Source: a virus
DNA: 38,396 nt
Virus record (IMG/VR): IMGVR_UViG_3300009702_000051
Location: 1 to 38,396 of that record
Reading direction: 5' to 3' (one strand)
Position numbers and translations under genes: made by a program. Of this stretch, positions 24,378 through 30,661 are shown piece after piece. The notes beneath the pieces were generated by a model. It was not told the origin of the DNA. It saw nothing but the letters and a program-made list of their open reading frames with translations, and searched no databases. Within the stretch, counting starts at the first letter, position 1; each line of letters begins with the position of its first letter.

Positions 24378-24899
24378 TTACCGAGCGGAGTTGGCGGCGA
24401 TTTCGGCCTTACGTTTCATGTATACCCGACGTCGTTCGATCCAGTCGACCAAATCGTCACGAAAGACCAGTTTTGTTTGGTCATCGGGTGAGATGTAAAG
24501 ACGAATTCGACCAGAGGTGGCGGCTTGATATACCTGTTGGTACCTTACGCCGACAAATCGGGCAGCTGACGAAATGCGTAAAAGTACCGGCACATTGTCA
24601 TCACCACTACCATCTGGGGGCTGGGGTTCCTCTTGGCCCTGTTCTACCACTTCCACCTCTTGTTCGTCAACTACTTCGTCGTCAACAGGTTCAACAGGTT
24701 TAACGTCAACTACTTCGTCAACCACGTCAACCACGTGTTCAGGTTCAACCTCATCTTCACTAAGACGCATAAGAACTTTGGACTGTTTCTGGACTCCCTT
24801 ACGTCGCCGAGCGCGTTTCCACTCCAAATTGGCCTCCTGCTCAGTTTCCCATTTAGAGGTTACCAGTTTGTCGTTCCGTACATAGGACAAAGAATACAT
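24378..24899 (-). CDS. Excisionase-like HTH protein with long acidic linker
   Basis: The ATG at 24899 has AGGAGG six bases upstream; the frame is open further but with no SD. The 173-residue protein has a basic N-terminal domain to about residue 45 (WETEQEANLEWKRARRRKG). An acidic Val/Asp/Glu/Pro low-complexity linker follows (~50-100, e.g. DVVDEVVDVKPVEPVDDEVV). The HTH comes last (ISSAARFVGVRYQQVYQAA...LVDWIERRR). The linker could be a flexible or protein-recruiting region. It is the first gene behind the 25093 promoter and so leads the minus cassette. Confidence 0.82.
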   Translation of the reverse strand: MYSLSYVRNDKLVTSKWETEQEANLEWKRARRRKGVQKQSKVLMRLSEDEVEPEHVVDVVDEVVDVKPVEPVDDEVVDEQEVEVVEQGQEEPQPPDGSGDDNVPVLLRISSAARFVGVRYQQVYQAATSGRIRLYISPDDQTKLVFRDDLVDWIERRRVYMKRKAEIAANSAR

Positions 24900-25092
24900 T
24901 TTTTGCCTCCTAGGCATAATCAAAAACCACGACTGAGAAAAGTTACCACTCCTACTGTGAAGCATAGAAAGAAGAAGAATTGAGCCCAAGGCGACTTCTT
25001 CGTTCTCTTTAGACCCCACATCCCTACTAACACTAAAAGAATTGCCAAATTTACCTCCTACTTAGACCTATGATGTTTGAAACACTATCTAT

Positions 25093-25122
25093 ATTATAAA
25101 GTAGAACTTGGGTCAATTTCAA
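25093..25122 (-). promoter_or_regulatory. Minus-strand promoter of the GC-rich cassette
   Basis: Minus-strand TTGAAA (complement of 25117-25122), an 18-bp spacer and TATAAT (complement of 25093-25098) in TATAATATAGATA. The upstream block AAAAAGTCTAATTGAAAT is the same as in the promoter at 22810. Transcription would enter the gene starting at 24899. Confidence 0.78.
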
Positions 25123-25273
25123 TACGTAATTTCAATTAGACTTTTTCACTCCCCGCCCTGCCCACCCCGCACTAGCCCCTTCGCCTCCGCTCCACCCCGC
25201 GCTAACACCGTCGCCCCTTGGTCCCGCGCGACTCTGCACCTTCCCATTCGCACCGTCGCCCAACCAAACGAGA

Positions 25274-25362
25274 CTAATGATGCTAATGATGCTAATGATG
25301 TGCTGACAGCCAATTAATGATGTGCGTTTTTTTAGCGCAAAATTTCAGGTTGAATGATGTGC
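25274..25362. repeat. Cluster of AATGATG direct repeats
   Basis: AATGATG occurs at 25276, 25285 and 25294 (9-bp period, unit CTAATGATG), then at 25316 and 25353 in the longer form AATGATGTGC. It resembles the constant block AATGATGTCCC of the 25-bp array 3 kb away. Non-coding. Confidence 0.75.
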
Positions 25363-25387
25363 AAAATCAAACCTTACGATTTTGTCG

Positions 25388-25493
25388 GCTCACTTTCTCA
25401 AGTAATTTAGCGTGATACAGCTAAAAGTTTTATATCAAATTCTTTTATAAGGGGTTTTAGCTGTATCACGTAACTTTAGTTGAGAAATTGAGC
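25388..25493. repeat. Long inverted repeat (hairpin copy B)
   Basis: Arms of 39 bp (25388-25426 and 25455-25493) pair with six mismatches around a 28-base loop. The inner 16 bp (CGTGATACAGCTAAAA) pair perfectly. Arm and loop sequences (loop CAAATTCTTTTATAAG) match hairpin A at 7549-7653 in the same orientation. It again lies in a divergent intergenic region. Confidence 0.9.
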
Positions 25494-25686
25494 TGACCAA
25501 AAATTCAGGCTAAAACACGCATATTTTTAGTTTCAGAGGCCCGGTTAAAAAACGCGTTATTTTAGCTTGGAATTGCGCAAGCTGGATAAACTTATATGAA
25601 AGCGATTCTACCAAAAATTTGCTATGAAATTTCAAGCTATACGCTGGAATAATGATAGCTTTGCATAGTTTAATTTAAAGTGACTC

Positions 25687-25715
25687 TTGAAAGTCCTTCA
25701 ATCTTCCTCTATAAT
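25687..25715 (+). promoter_or_regulatory. Promoter of the right-hand accessory operon
   Basis: TTGAAA (25687-25692), 17-bp spacer, TATAAT (25710-25715) in TATAATATAGC, 37 bp before the ATG at 25753. Confidence 0.8.
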
Positions 25716-25752
25716 ATAGCAGACAATCATTTCACTCACATCTTAATTCACT

Positions 25753-26016
25753 ATGACTACATATGCACCACCACGTCGAAATGTATATTTAGTTCTTATC
25801 AACCACGCCGAAACAATTTACGCCGGTGTGGTAGTGGAGAGCTCACCAAGACTAGCTCGTCAGACTGTATTCAACTTAACCGAGACTGAATCCGATCAGG
25901 TAACTGACACTTTTCTAATCGGCTATGCAAATCCATCTATGCGAGACGGCCTAATTCTTTTTGGACCACAAGAACTTCCAGAACCAAAGGAACCTAATGA
26001 TGCAATTACAACTTAA
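25753..26016 (+). CDS. Hypothetical small protein
   Basis: The 87-residue protein starts MTTYAPPRRNVYLVLINHAE. It has a beta-rich N-terminal half (NVYLVLINHAETIYAGVVVE) and an acidic Pro-rich tail (PEPKEPND). There is no SD before the ATG; the leader is only about 30 bases and purine-poor, so initiation may be weak or unusual. It is the first gene after the promoter at 25687 and overlaps the next gene. Not recognised. Confidence 0.65.
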   Translation: MTTYAPPRRNVYLVLINHAETIYAGVVVESSPRLARQTVFNLTETESDQVTDTFLIGYANPSMRDGLILFGPQELPEPKEPNDAITT

Positions 26017-26182
26017 CCGTGCAGAACTCTCACTTTTGCTAAAGGCTATTGCAGCCTTGCCGACAAGCAAGCAAACTCAAAACCTACTAGTCAAACTTAA
26101 GGAGACACAAATTCGCACAACACTACCACACACGCCGAAACTAAACCGCGATTCTGATGACCCCGACATCATCTGGGCCTAA
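26000..26182 (+). CDS. Hypothetical small helical protein
   Basis: The ~60-residue protein starts MQLQLNRAELSLLLKAIAALP, an amphipathic helix, followed by a Lys-rich segment and the acidic end DSDDPDIIWA. Tandem ATGs lie at 25997 and 26000; AAAGGAA places the start best at 26000. It overlaps the previous stop codon by 17 bp, suggesting coupling. Not recognised. Confidence 0.65.
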   Translation: MQLQLNRAELSLLLKAIAALPTSKQTQNLLVKLKETQIRTTLPHTPKLNRDSDDPDIIWA

Positions 26183-26204
26183 TGATATCATCATCTGAGC
26201 CTAA

Positions 26205-26274
26205 TTACTAGTTACTAGTTACTAATTACTAGTTACTAGTTACTAATTACTAGTTACTAGTTAGTAATTACTAG
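26205..26274. repeat. Heptamer tandem repeat (TTACTAG)
   Basis: Ten consecutive heptamers run without a break, arranged as TTACTAG, TTACTAG, TTACTAA three times and then a final TTACTAG. The third TTACTAA has one change (TTAGTAA). Each TTACTAGTTA junction contains the palindrome ACTAGT. It lies between two genes on the same strand, 20 bp before the start at 26295, so it is in the leader of that gene. Confidence 0.93.
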
Positions 26275-26294
26275 TCAACACGAAAGGAACGTTC

Positions 26295-26999
26295 ATGTCA
26301 ATCATTAGCAAAATTCAAAAGTTACGAGCAATGGCCGAAAGTGCAACGATAATGGCTGAAGCAGAGGCCTTTGCAATGAAGGCTCAGGAATTATGCTTCC
26401 AATACAATATCACAGAGTTAGAGTTGGAAGCATCAAAACCAATTCCTGGAGCAAGTGCATTTACAAAGGTTAAGATACAACTGGGAGCACCAACAAATCA
26501 CCTTATTACCTGGCGCAGAAACTTAGCCCAAGCAGTGGCTCAGGCAAACTTCGGCAACATAGTCATAATTAGAAAGCAAAGTTATGCCTACGTAATTGCA
26601 GAAGACCGTAACCAGAAAATTATCCAACTTACTTTTAACATACTATGTGCATCGATAACTAACATATGCGCATTTCACTGGTCAAGATACTACGGATCAG
26701 AAAACAAGACAAGTTGGACTAACGGATTTTTCAACGGAGCTGCAGACGCTCTTGCCACACGGCTTGAAAGGCAGCGAGCTAGGCAACTAACCGATCTTAC
26801 ACAAACACGTTACGCCCTGGTAAAAACAAACCAGGAAGTATTGAATAAAAGTATGCGAGATTTTTTCCCGAACTTGCGAATGCGTGTACCCACTAATTAC
26901 CGAGTTTCCAAAAACGGCTACCACCAAGGCCGTGTGGAGGGGGCAAAAATTGAGATACCGAACCCTAAGATGCAAGATCGCCTGCAAAAGTCTACATAA
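26295..26999 (+). CDS. DUF2786-domain protein
   Basis: The 234-residue protein opens with a DUF2786-like domain: ISKIQKLRAMAESATIMAEAEAF, AFAMKAQELCFQYNI. The C-terminal part (residues 60-234) is mixed and basic, with FNGAADALATRLERQRA near residue 150. The family is widespread in phages and bacteria with unknown function, often near nucleic-acid genes. GAAAGGAA precedes the ATG by six bases. The heptamer repeat lies in its leader. Confidence 0.8.
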   Translation: MSIISKIQKLRAMAESATIMAEAEAFAMKAQELCFQYNITELELEASKPIPGASAFTKVKIQLGAPTNHLITWRRNLAQAVAQANFGNIVIIRKQSYAYVIAEDRNQKIIQLTFNILCASITNICAFHWSRYYGSENKTSWTNGFFNGAADALATRLERQRARQLTDLTQTRYALVKTNQEVLNKSMRDFFPNLRMRVPTNYRVSKNGYHQGRVEGAKIEIPNPKMQDRLQKST

Positions 27000-27008
27000 T
27001 TTTCCGTA

Positions 27009-27038
27009 TTGCTTTTACCTTCGCAATTCCTCTATAAT
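27009..27038 (+). promoter_or_regulatory. Promoter upstream of the 27079 gene
   Basis: TTGCTT (27009-27014), 18-bp spacer, TATAAT (27033-27038) extended TATAATATAGA. The sequence TTTTCCGTATTG around the -35 is repeated at the 32225 promoter. Confidence 0.75.
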
Positions 27039-27078
27039 ATAGACCATAACCTAATTCACTTTTCATTCAGGAGGCACC

Positions 27079-27411
27079 ATGTCTTGCAAACGTCAACCAC
27101 CCCTGTGGATTAAAACGTCTTCGTATGATGATGACTTTTACAACAATCCACACGCCATAATGGTAACTGGGTATTACGGAGATCCTGTGATTGATCAGTT
27201 TGATGGTTCCGGGCCCAGTCCAACGTTATTTTCGTTCAAAGCATTACTAGTTGCCGATGTGATTTATCAGCCTGATCCACGCCAGGATCGATACGATCTC
27301 GCACAACGCGAAGACCGCTTGTGGATTCCTTGCCGAGTCCAGCCGACTCCCAGTCACCTGAAACCGGCAAAAAGATGGCCAATTCAATCTACTTCTGCGA
27401 AACTCGAATAA
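27079..27411 (+). CDS. Hypothetical protein
   Basis: The 110-residue protein starts MSCKRQPPLWIKTSSYDDDF, contains several aromatic residues, Asp and Pro, and ends in a basic tail. No transmembrane segment or known motif is seen. A good SD (AGGAGG) lies five bases before the ATG and a dedicated promoter 40 bp upstream, so it is surely expressed. A 139-bp gap follows with a possible RNA structure (AGGGGC at ~27451 and GCCCCT at ~27495). Confidence 0.75.
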   Translation: MSCKRQPPLWIKTSSYDDDFYNNPHAIMVTGYYGDPVIDQFDGSGPSPTLFSFKALLVADVIYQPDPRQDRYDLAQREDRLWIPCRVQPTPSHLKPAKRWPIQSTSAKLE

Positions 27412-27550
27412 ACCGAAAGGTTGCCTATTGCGGCCTCGGTTATTATGAATAGGGGCACAATTCGCTTCTGATAAGTGGCTACATTCTTTTTGAAGCCCCT
27501 AAAAGCGTTCCGGGAAATCCAAATACTTGTCATGTGTTGGGAACCATTTG

Positions 27551-27877
27551 ATGAAAAAACTCGTTTGGAAAAAGTACGGTAACCGAAAAGCCTTTTGCAT
27601 GCGAATAGCAACAGCTGCTATACAGGCCTGGCGGGTGATAAATACGTACTTAGATGAGAACAGGGAACGTTATCCAGACGCAACTGCATCTGTAGACTTT
27701 GAGGGTCTGATGGACTATTACATAGCAGAATATGCCAACGATGTGGAGTACTGCAGTCAGGCAACGTGGACATCACTCAAGAAACAAATTTTCCGGGAAC
27801 TGAGAGTATTCCTAGAAGTAACCACAGATGAGTGGGACGGTTTGCTAGAACACGCCAAACAGGAACTTATTTCATGA
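27551..27877 (+). CDS. Hypothetical protein, tandem paralogue 1
   Basis: The ~108-residue protein (MKKLVWKKYGNRKAFC...) shares a pattern with the next gene: FC--IA--I--W, then FEGLMDYYIAEYA and CSQATWTSLKKQIFREL, then EW--LL. It is mostly helical. The preferred start is the ATG at 27551 with GGGA eight bases upstream; an earlier TTG lacks support. It ends in an ATGA overlap with its paralogue. The family is not recognised. Confidence 0.7.
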   Translation: MKKLVWKKYGNRKAFCMRIATAAIQAWRVINTYLDENRERYPDATASVDFEGLMDYYIAEYANDVEYCSQATWTSLKKQIFRELRVFLEVTTDEWDGLLEHAKQELIS

Positions 27878-28137
27878 GATGGAAAACAACAAGCAGTAGG
27901 ACAAAGTTTTGCGAAGCTGTGGCCGGTAAAATTCTGGCTAATTGGCAACCATCAATGACGGACACTGACATAGTGTTCGATGTTGACGATTTCATGCAGT
28001 ATTTTTTTGAAGAGTTTGCTATACACACGCAAACTTGCAGTAGAAGAACCTGGAAAATTCTCAGACAATATGTTCTCATTGAACTGCAGAAACAAGCTAA
28101 AACCGAGTGGTCTGCCCTACGAGACTGTTTGAAGTAA
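27874..28137 (+). CDS. Hypothetical protein, tandem paralogue 2
   Basis: The 87-residue protein (MRWKTTSSRTKFCEAVAGKI...) matches the preceding gene in order: FC--VA--I--NW, VDDFMQYFFEEFA, CSRRTWKILRQYVLIEL and EWSAL. The ATG overlaps the upstream stop codon (ATGA), with AGGAAC as SD inside that gene. The two probably form a heteromer or are a simple tandem duplication. Function unknown. Confidence 0.75.
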   Translation: MRWKTTSSRTKFCEAVAGKILANWQPSMTDTDIVFDVDDFMQYFFEEFAIHTQTCSRRTWKILRQYVLIELQKQAKTEWSALRDCLK

Positions 28138-28141
28138 CCTA

Positions 28142-28603
28142 ATGAAACAGTTTCTCACCACTTTGTTTCTAGTCGTAATGACGGCAACAACCGTACCTAC
28201 AACACCGCCTACACCACTGCCTACACCACTGCCAATTACAGGGGAGGCGACATATTATGGGAAGGGGGTTTTTGAAAAAGTAGTTAGTAACCGTATTCGT
28301 TGGGGGCAAATTGAACTAAACAGTTGCCCCCACTGTCAAGGCTACGTCGCCATGCTCCGCCCTGTGGATATGGGACGAAAAGTGTGCGTACGTATCCATA
28401 AACGAATATGGGGTCCGTATTTGGTTGTAGATGTTGCAACTGACCACGATAGAGCAAACCTAATTTCTCGTGGCTGGGTGTTGGACGTACAGTGGGAAGT
28501 TTGGTTTGAACAGTGGAAACAACCACGTCGTCCCATTAACGTAACCGTTGTAGAGTGTTTGAAGGGTTCGAGACAGAAACGACTACCAAAGTTACTTTTC
28601 TAA
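28142..28603 (+). CDS. Secreted RlpA-like / double-psi barrel protein
   Basis: The 153-residue protein has a signal peptide (MKQFLTTLFLVVMTATT), a short Thr/Pro-rich linker (PTTPPTPLPTPLP) and a domain starting GEATYYGKGVFEKV. That segment, with KVCVRIHKRIWGPYLVVDVA and DRANLISRGWVLDV, fits a double-psi beta-barrel of the RlpA type. It would act at or outside the cell surface. Sitting in the accessory region rather than among lysis genes, it may modify the infected cell's envelope. The assignment is moderate; no catalytic Asp is certain. Confidence 0.6.
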   Translation: MKQFLTTLFLVVMTATTVPTTPPTPLPTPLPITGEATYYGKGVFEKVVSNRIRWGQIELNSCPHCQGYVAMLRPVDMGRKVCVRIHKRIWGPYLVVDVATDHDRANLISRGWVLDVQWEVWFEQWKQPRRPINVTVVECLKGSRQKRLPKLLF

Positions 28604-28920
28604 GTGCTAGGAGACCAAAAGAAGTGCTGAAGAAGATTCGGTTTGTTGAAGAAACTTTTGAGGATGCGCAACTCTCAGTACGCATGCAATGCTACAGACG
28701 GATTTTGCTGTTGCAGTAGAACGTTCTACTAAAGAACAGATGCAAAAGTCAACTTCGCCGAAGAATGTTTCGGCATTTGTACGGAGAAATTTGATCTTTT
28801 GCAGTAGAATCTGCTAGAGACTGTTGATCTGTACAATGCGCCACACATACAGCGAAAAGAATTTTTGCCTCATTACAAAAACTCGATACCTTGCTGACAG
28901 ATTTAGAAGATTGAGGAGTA
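28604..28920. other. 317-bp gap with palindromes, no firm gene
   Basis: No convincing coding gene fills this gap. It contains a 31-codon GTG-initiated frame (listed separately), the perfect 16-bp palindrome AGTAGAACGTTCTACT at 28715-28730, and a GCCGAA/TTCGGC inverted repeat near 28757-28774. Two further short ATG frames (near 28750 and 28832) have no SD. It could be a decayed gene or hold a small RNA. Confidence 0.5.
28624..28719 (+). CDS. Possible 31-residue peptide
   Basis: A GTG at 28624 lies ten bases after AGGAG and opens a 31-codon frame (MLKKIRFVEETFEDAQLS...) that is charged and helical and ends at TAG 28717-28719. The stop codon overlaps a perfect palindrome. Support is only SD plus reasonable composition; it may be the remnant of a longer gene. 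Confidence 0.35.
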   Translation: MLKKIRFVEETFEDAQLSVRMQCYRRILLLQ

Positions 28921-28923
28921 ATG

Positions 28924-29160
28924 ATGAACAACTGCAATTGCGCATGTGGTGAAATGGGGATTATTTTCCATCAAGGAGTTTGGTATTGCGGAAATCATCT
29001 GCCCAAAATTTCTCCTTCCCCAGACCTCTCCCCTGTGGAAAACCGGAAATTTGCCCAGGCAACTGACTTAGTTGCTGTGTTAGAAAGAATCGTACGTTTA
29101 GAAGAAGCTATTTTCAACCAACAAGGAGAAGACTCTGATGGAACTTTTACCGGAACATGA
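28924..29160 (+). CDS. Small Cys-rich protein
   Basis: The ~78-residue protein begins MNNCNCACGEMG and continues to VWYCGNHL, giving Cys/His spacing suggestive of a small zinc-binding knuckle. The helical C-terminal half (LVAVLERIVRLEEAIF) is a possible coiled coil. Two ATGs lie in tandem; the second has GAGGAG five bases away. It overlaps the next gene by 23 bp. Not recognised. Confidence 0.7.
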   Translation: MNNCNCACGEMGIIFHQGVWYCGNHLPKISPSPDLSPVENRKFAQATDLVAVLERIVRLEEAIFNQQGEDSDGTFTGT

Positions 29161-29320
29161 AGAATTTCTCAACAAACTGCGTAGTTCGGGTGCAGATATG
29201 TTTAGTGCGCGTCCGCAGTTACGAGAACAATTTCCTGAGTTGTCTGCCACTGAGACATTCAAAATTATAGTAACCTGGCTTCTAGCTCAAGATACTGAAC
29301 CTGAGGCTGAAGTCAAATGA
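29138..29320 (+). CDS. Small phage protein, FLxxLRxxGAxMF family (copy 1)
   Basis: The 60-residue protein contains FLNKLRSSGADMFSARPQLR then FPELS--E---I--TWLL. This matches the protein at 30422 and, from memory, a widespread small phage protein family of unknown function. It is helical. GGAG lies nine bases upstream, and an ATGA overlap links it to the next gene. Confidence 0.75.
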   Translation: MELLPEHEEFLNKLRSSGADMFSARPQLREQFPELSATETFKIIVTWLLAQDTEPEAEVK

Positions 29321-29574
29321 CCTTTTCTCCTGGCACACAAATTGCTTACGTTCCAGCGCACGCCTGTGGGGACATAAACCATCCCGACGTAGAATTTGGC
29401 TTTGTTACTAGCACATGGGAAAAAATCGTGTTTTGCCGTTTCTGGTCTAATGATGATTCTAATAGGCTCAGAACTGTGGCCAATAGTGAATCTGTCCTTG
29501 CCAACAGGTTGCTTGTGCATGAAACACATCCACAGCGGCAGATTGATGTGTTATTGCAACAAAAGTCTACTTGA
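29317..29574 (+). CDS. Hypothetical small protein
   Basis: The 85-residue protein starts MTFSPGTQIAYVPAHACGDI, is rich in beta-type residues and includes EKIVFCRFWS. The pattern PGT-IAYVP-HA-GD--H-D-E-G resembles a recurring small phage protein of unknown function. The start overlaps the previous stop codon (ATGA). The promoter at 29584 follows. Confidence 0.75.
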   Translation: MTFSPGTQIAYVPAHACGDINHPDVEFGFVTSTWEKIVFCRFWSNDDSNRLRTVANSESVLANRLLVHETHPQRQIDVLLQQKST

Positions 29575-29583
29575 AATTACGTA

Positions 29584-29613
29584 TTGATTTTACCTCCGTA
29601 ATTCCGCTATAAT
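29584..29613 (+). promoter_or_regulatory. Promoter upstream of the 29653 gene
   Basis: TTGATT (29584-29589), 18-bp spacer, TATAAT (29608-29613) in TATAATATAGATA. It shares CGTATTG-TTTTACC with the 27009 promoter. Confidence 0.78.
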
Positions 29614-29652
29614 ATAGATATGGAGTTATTCTTTACTACCAGGAGGTCAAAA

Positions 29653-29838
29653 TTGGTTACGAATCAAGATGCCTATCGAAGATTGCATACCAAGTACATT
29701 TCACTAATGGAAGCGTATGCTGTCTTACAAGCAGAGAACGAGTTTCTACGAGAACAGGCAGAAGGAACAGATTGGCTTCTCGAGCAATACCAGAAGTTAA
29801 GTAGACTGCGATCATCAACCACGACGCTTCCCAACTAG
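29653..29838 (+). CDS. Small coiled-coil protein (TTG start)
   Basis: AGGAGG at 29641-29646 lies six bases before a TTG, which gives a 61-residue protein (MVTNQDAYRRLHTKYI...) with a clear coiled coil (YAVLQAENEFLREQAEG). An in-frame ATG at 29620 is only seven bases from the -10 box and has no SD, so it cannot be the start. Function unknown. Confidence 0.72.
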   Translation: MVTNQDAYRRLHTKYISLMEAYAVLQAENEFLREQAEGTDWLLEQYQKLSRLRSSTTTLPN

Positions 29839-29855
29839 GGCAAAGGAAAATACGC

Positions 29856-30410
29856 ATGAACTCAGAACCAAGGATTAAGTACGGAGAGTGGCAGACTTTG
29901 TTTGATCCGAAAACAAAAGCAGAATGCTCTTTTCGTTCTCTTCCCAATGGGTGTGTTAGAGTAGAGCCTTCTGTTTCGGATCCAATTTGGTCTCGTCCAA
30001 GAGCGGTAAAGTTTTTCAAAGAGCTGCGTAGCTTGGGATGGATTCGAAAACCTGGCAGTGGTAAGAACATACGAATAGGCAACTTAATTCGTCGTATTGC
30101 AGAGGAACGAGATTTGTTCCCAAACAGCTACAAAGAACCGGGTAGTTTGAGCTTGTGGGCTTTGAACGAATTTTCCCTTTCTGAGACGCAATTGGATATT
30201 TTGCATGTGGCTACAGTTGTTGAGATTTTGGCTTTGTCTGGGCCACCGCAAACAATGCTATTCAAAATCGACCAGGAATTCTTCAAACAAGAAACACCTG
30301 TAGCGGCTTTGAGACATCTCAAAACACAGTGGCCCACGCTTAATGCCTGTATACTTCTATCAATAATCAAAGATATCTATGCCGATTGGGATACAACTTC
30401 CACTTACTAA
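29856..30410 (+). CDS. Hypothetical protein
   Basis: The 184-residue protein has a basic first half (WSRPRAVKFFKELRSLGWIR, GKNIRIGNLIRRIAEERDLF) and a helical second half (ALNEFSLSETQLDILHVATV). The N-terminal part looks like a small nucleic-acid-binding or winged-helix module, but no family is recognised. CAAAGGAA precedes the ATG. Confidence 0.72.
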   Translation: MNSEPRIKYGEWQTLFDPKTKAECSFRSLPNGCVRVEPSVSDPIWSRPRAVKFFKELRSLGWIRKPGSGKNIRIGNLIRRIAEERDLFPNSYKEPGSLSLWALNEFSLSETQLDILHVATVVEILALSGPPQTMLFKIDQEFFKQETPVAALRHLKTQWPTLNACILLSIIKDIYADWDTTSTY

Positions 30411-30421
30411 GGAGAAGAGTT

Positions 30422-30625
30422 ATGGAACACAGTAACAATGAAAAGTACTTTGTCTTTTTGGATTCCTTGCGTGAAACAGGAGCAACTAACATGTTTGGCG
30501 CTGTTCCTTTCATGCTAGAAATGTTTAACGAATTGGGTAAACGACAAGCAACAGCAATTCTAACCGATTGGATGAAGTCATTTGATGATCGCCATCCGGA
30601 AGGAGAGACTACTGCCGATAAATAA
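30422..30625 (+). CDS. Small phage protein, FLxxLRxxGAxMF family (copy 2)
   Basis: The 67-residue protein contains FLDSLRETGATNMFGAVPFM, then FNELGKRQATAILTDWMKSF. The pattern is shared with the protein at 29138, so it is a second copy of the family. AAGGAG lies eight bases from the ATG. Function unknown, likely helical and soluble. Confidence 0.78.
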   Translation: MEHSNNEKYFVFLDSLRETGATNMFGAVPFMLEMFNELGKRQATAILTDWMKSFDDRHPEGETTADK

Positions 30626-30661
30626 CCTGTTTTCGAAAGTAGCTAAAGGAGCGATAGAACA

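Larger units (their letters stand above)
24900..25752. other. 853-bp non-coding divergent control region
   Basis: No supported gene lies here. In order it holds the leader and promoter of the minus cassette (25093-25122), then a C-rich stretch (25145-25270) with imperfect repeats starting CCACCCCGC and ending TCGCC. A cluster of AATGATG motifs (25276-25359), hairpin copy B (25388-25493), an AT-rich stretch (25500-25680) and the plus-strand promoter (25687-25715) follow. A short plus-strand frame in the C-rich part has no SD and looks like chance. Confidence 0.7.

Noticed and set aside
25108-25317. Plus-strand 69-codon frame in the C-rich region
   Set aside because: No SD, Pro/Ala-rich translation of a C-rich repeat, and it overlaps a minus-strand promoter and the AATGATG cluster.
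7549-25493. Hairpins A and B as terminal inverted repeats of a 17.8-kb transposon
   Set aside because: Each copy is itself a complete inverted repeat in the same orientation, there is no transposase, and the enclosed genes are core phage replication genes.
28832-28951. Short ATG frame overlapping the start of the Cys-rich gene
   Set aside because: No SD and it overlaps the well-supported start at 28924; retained only as part of the gap description.
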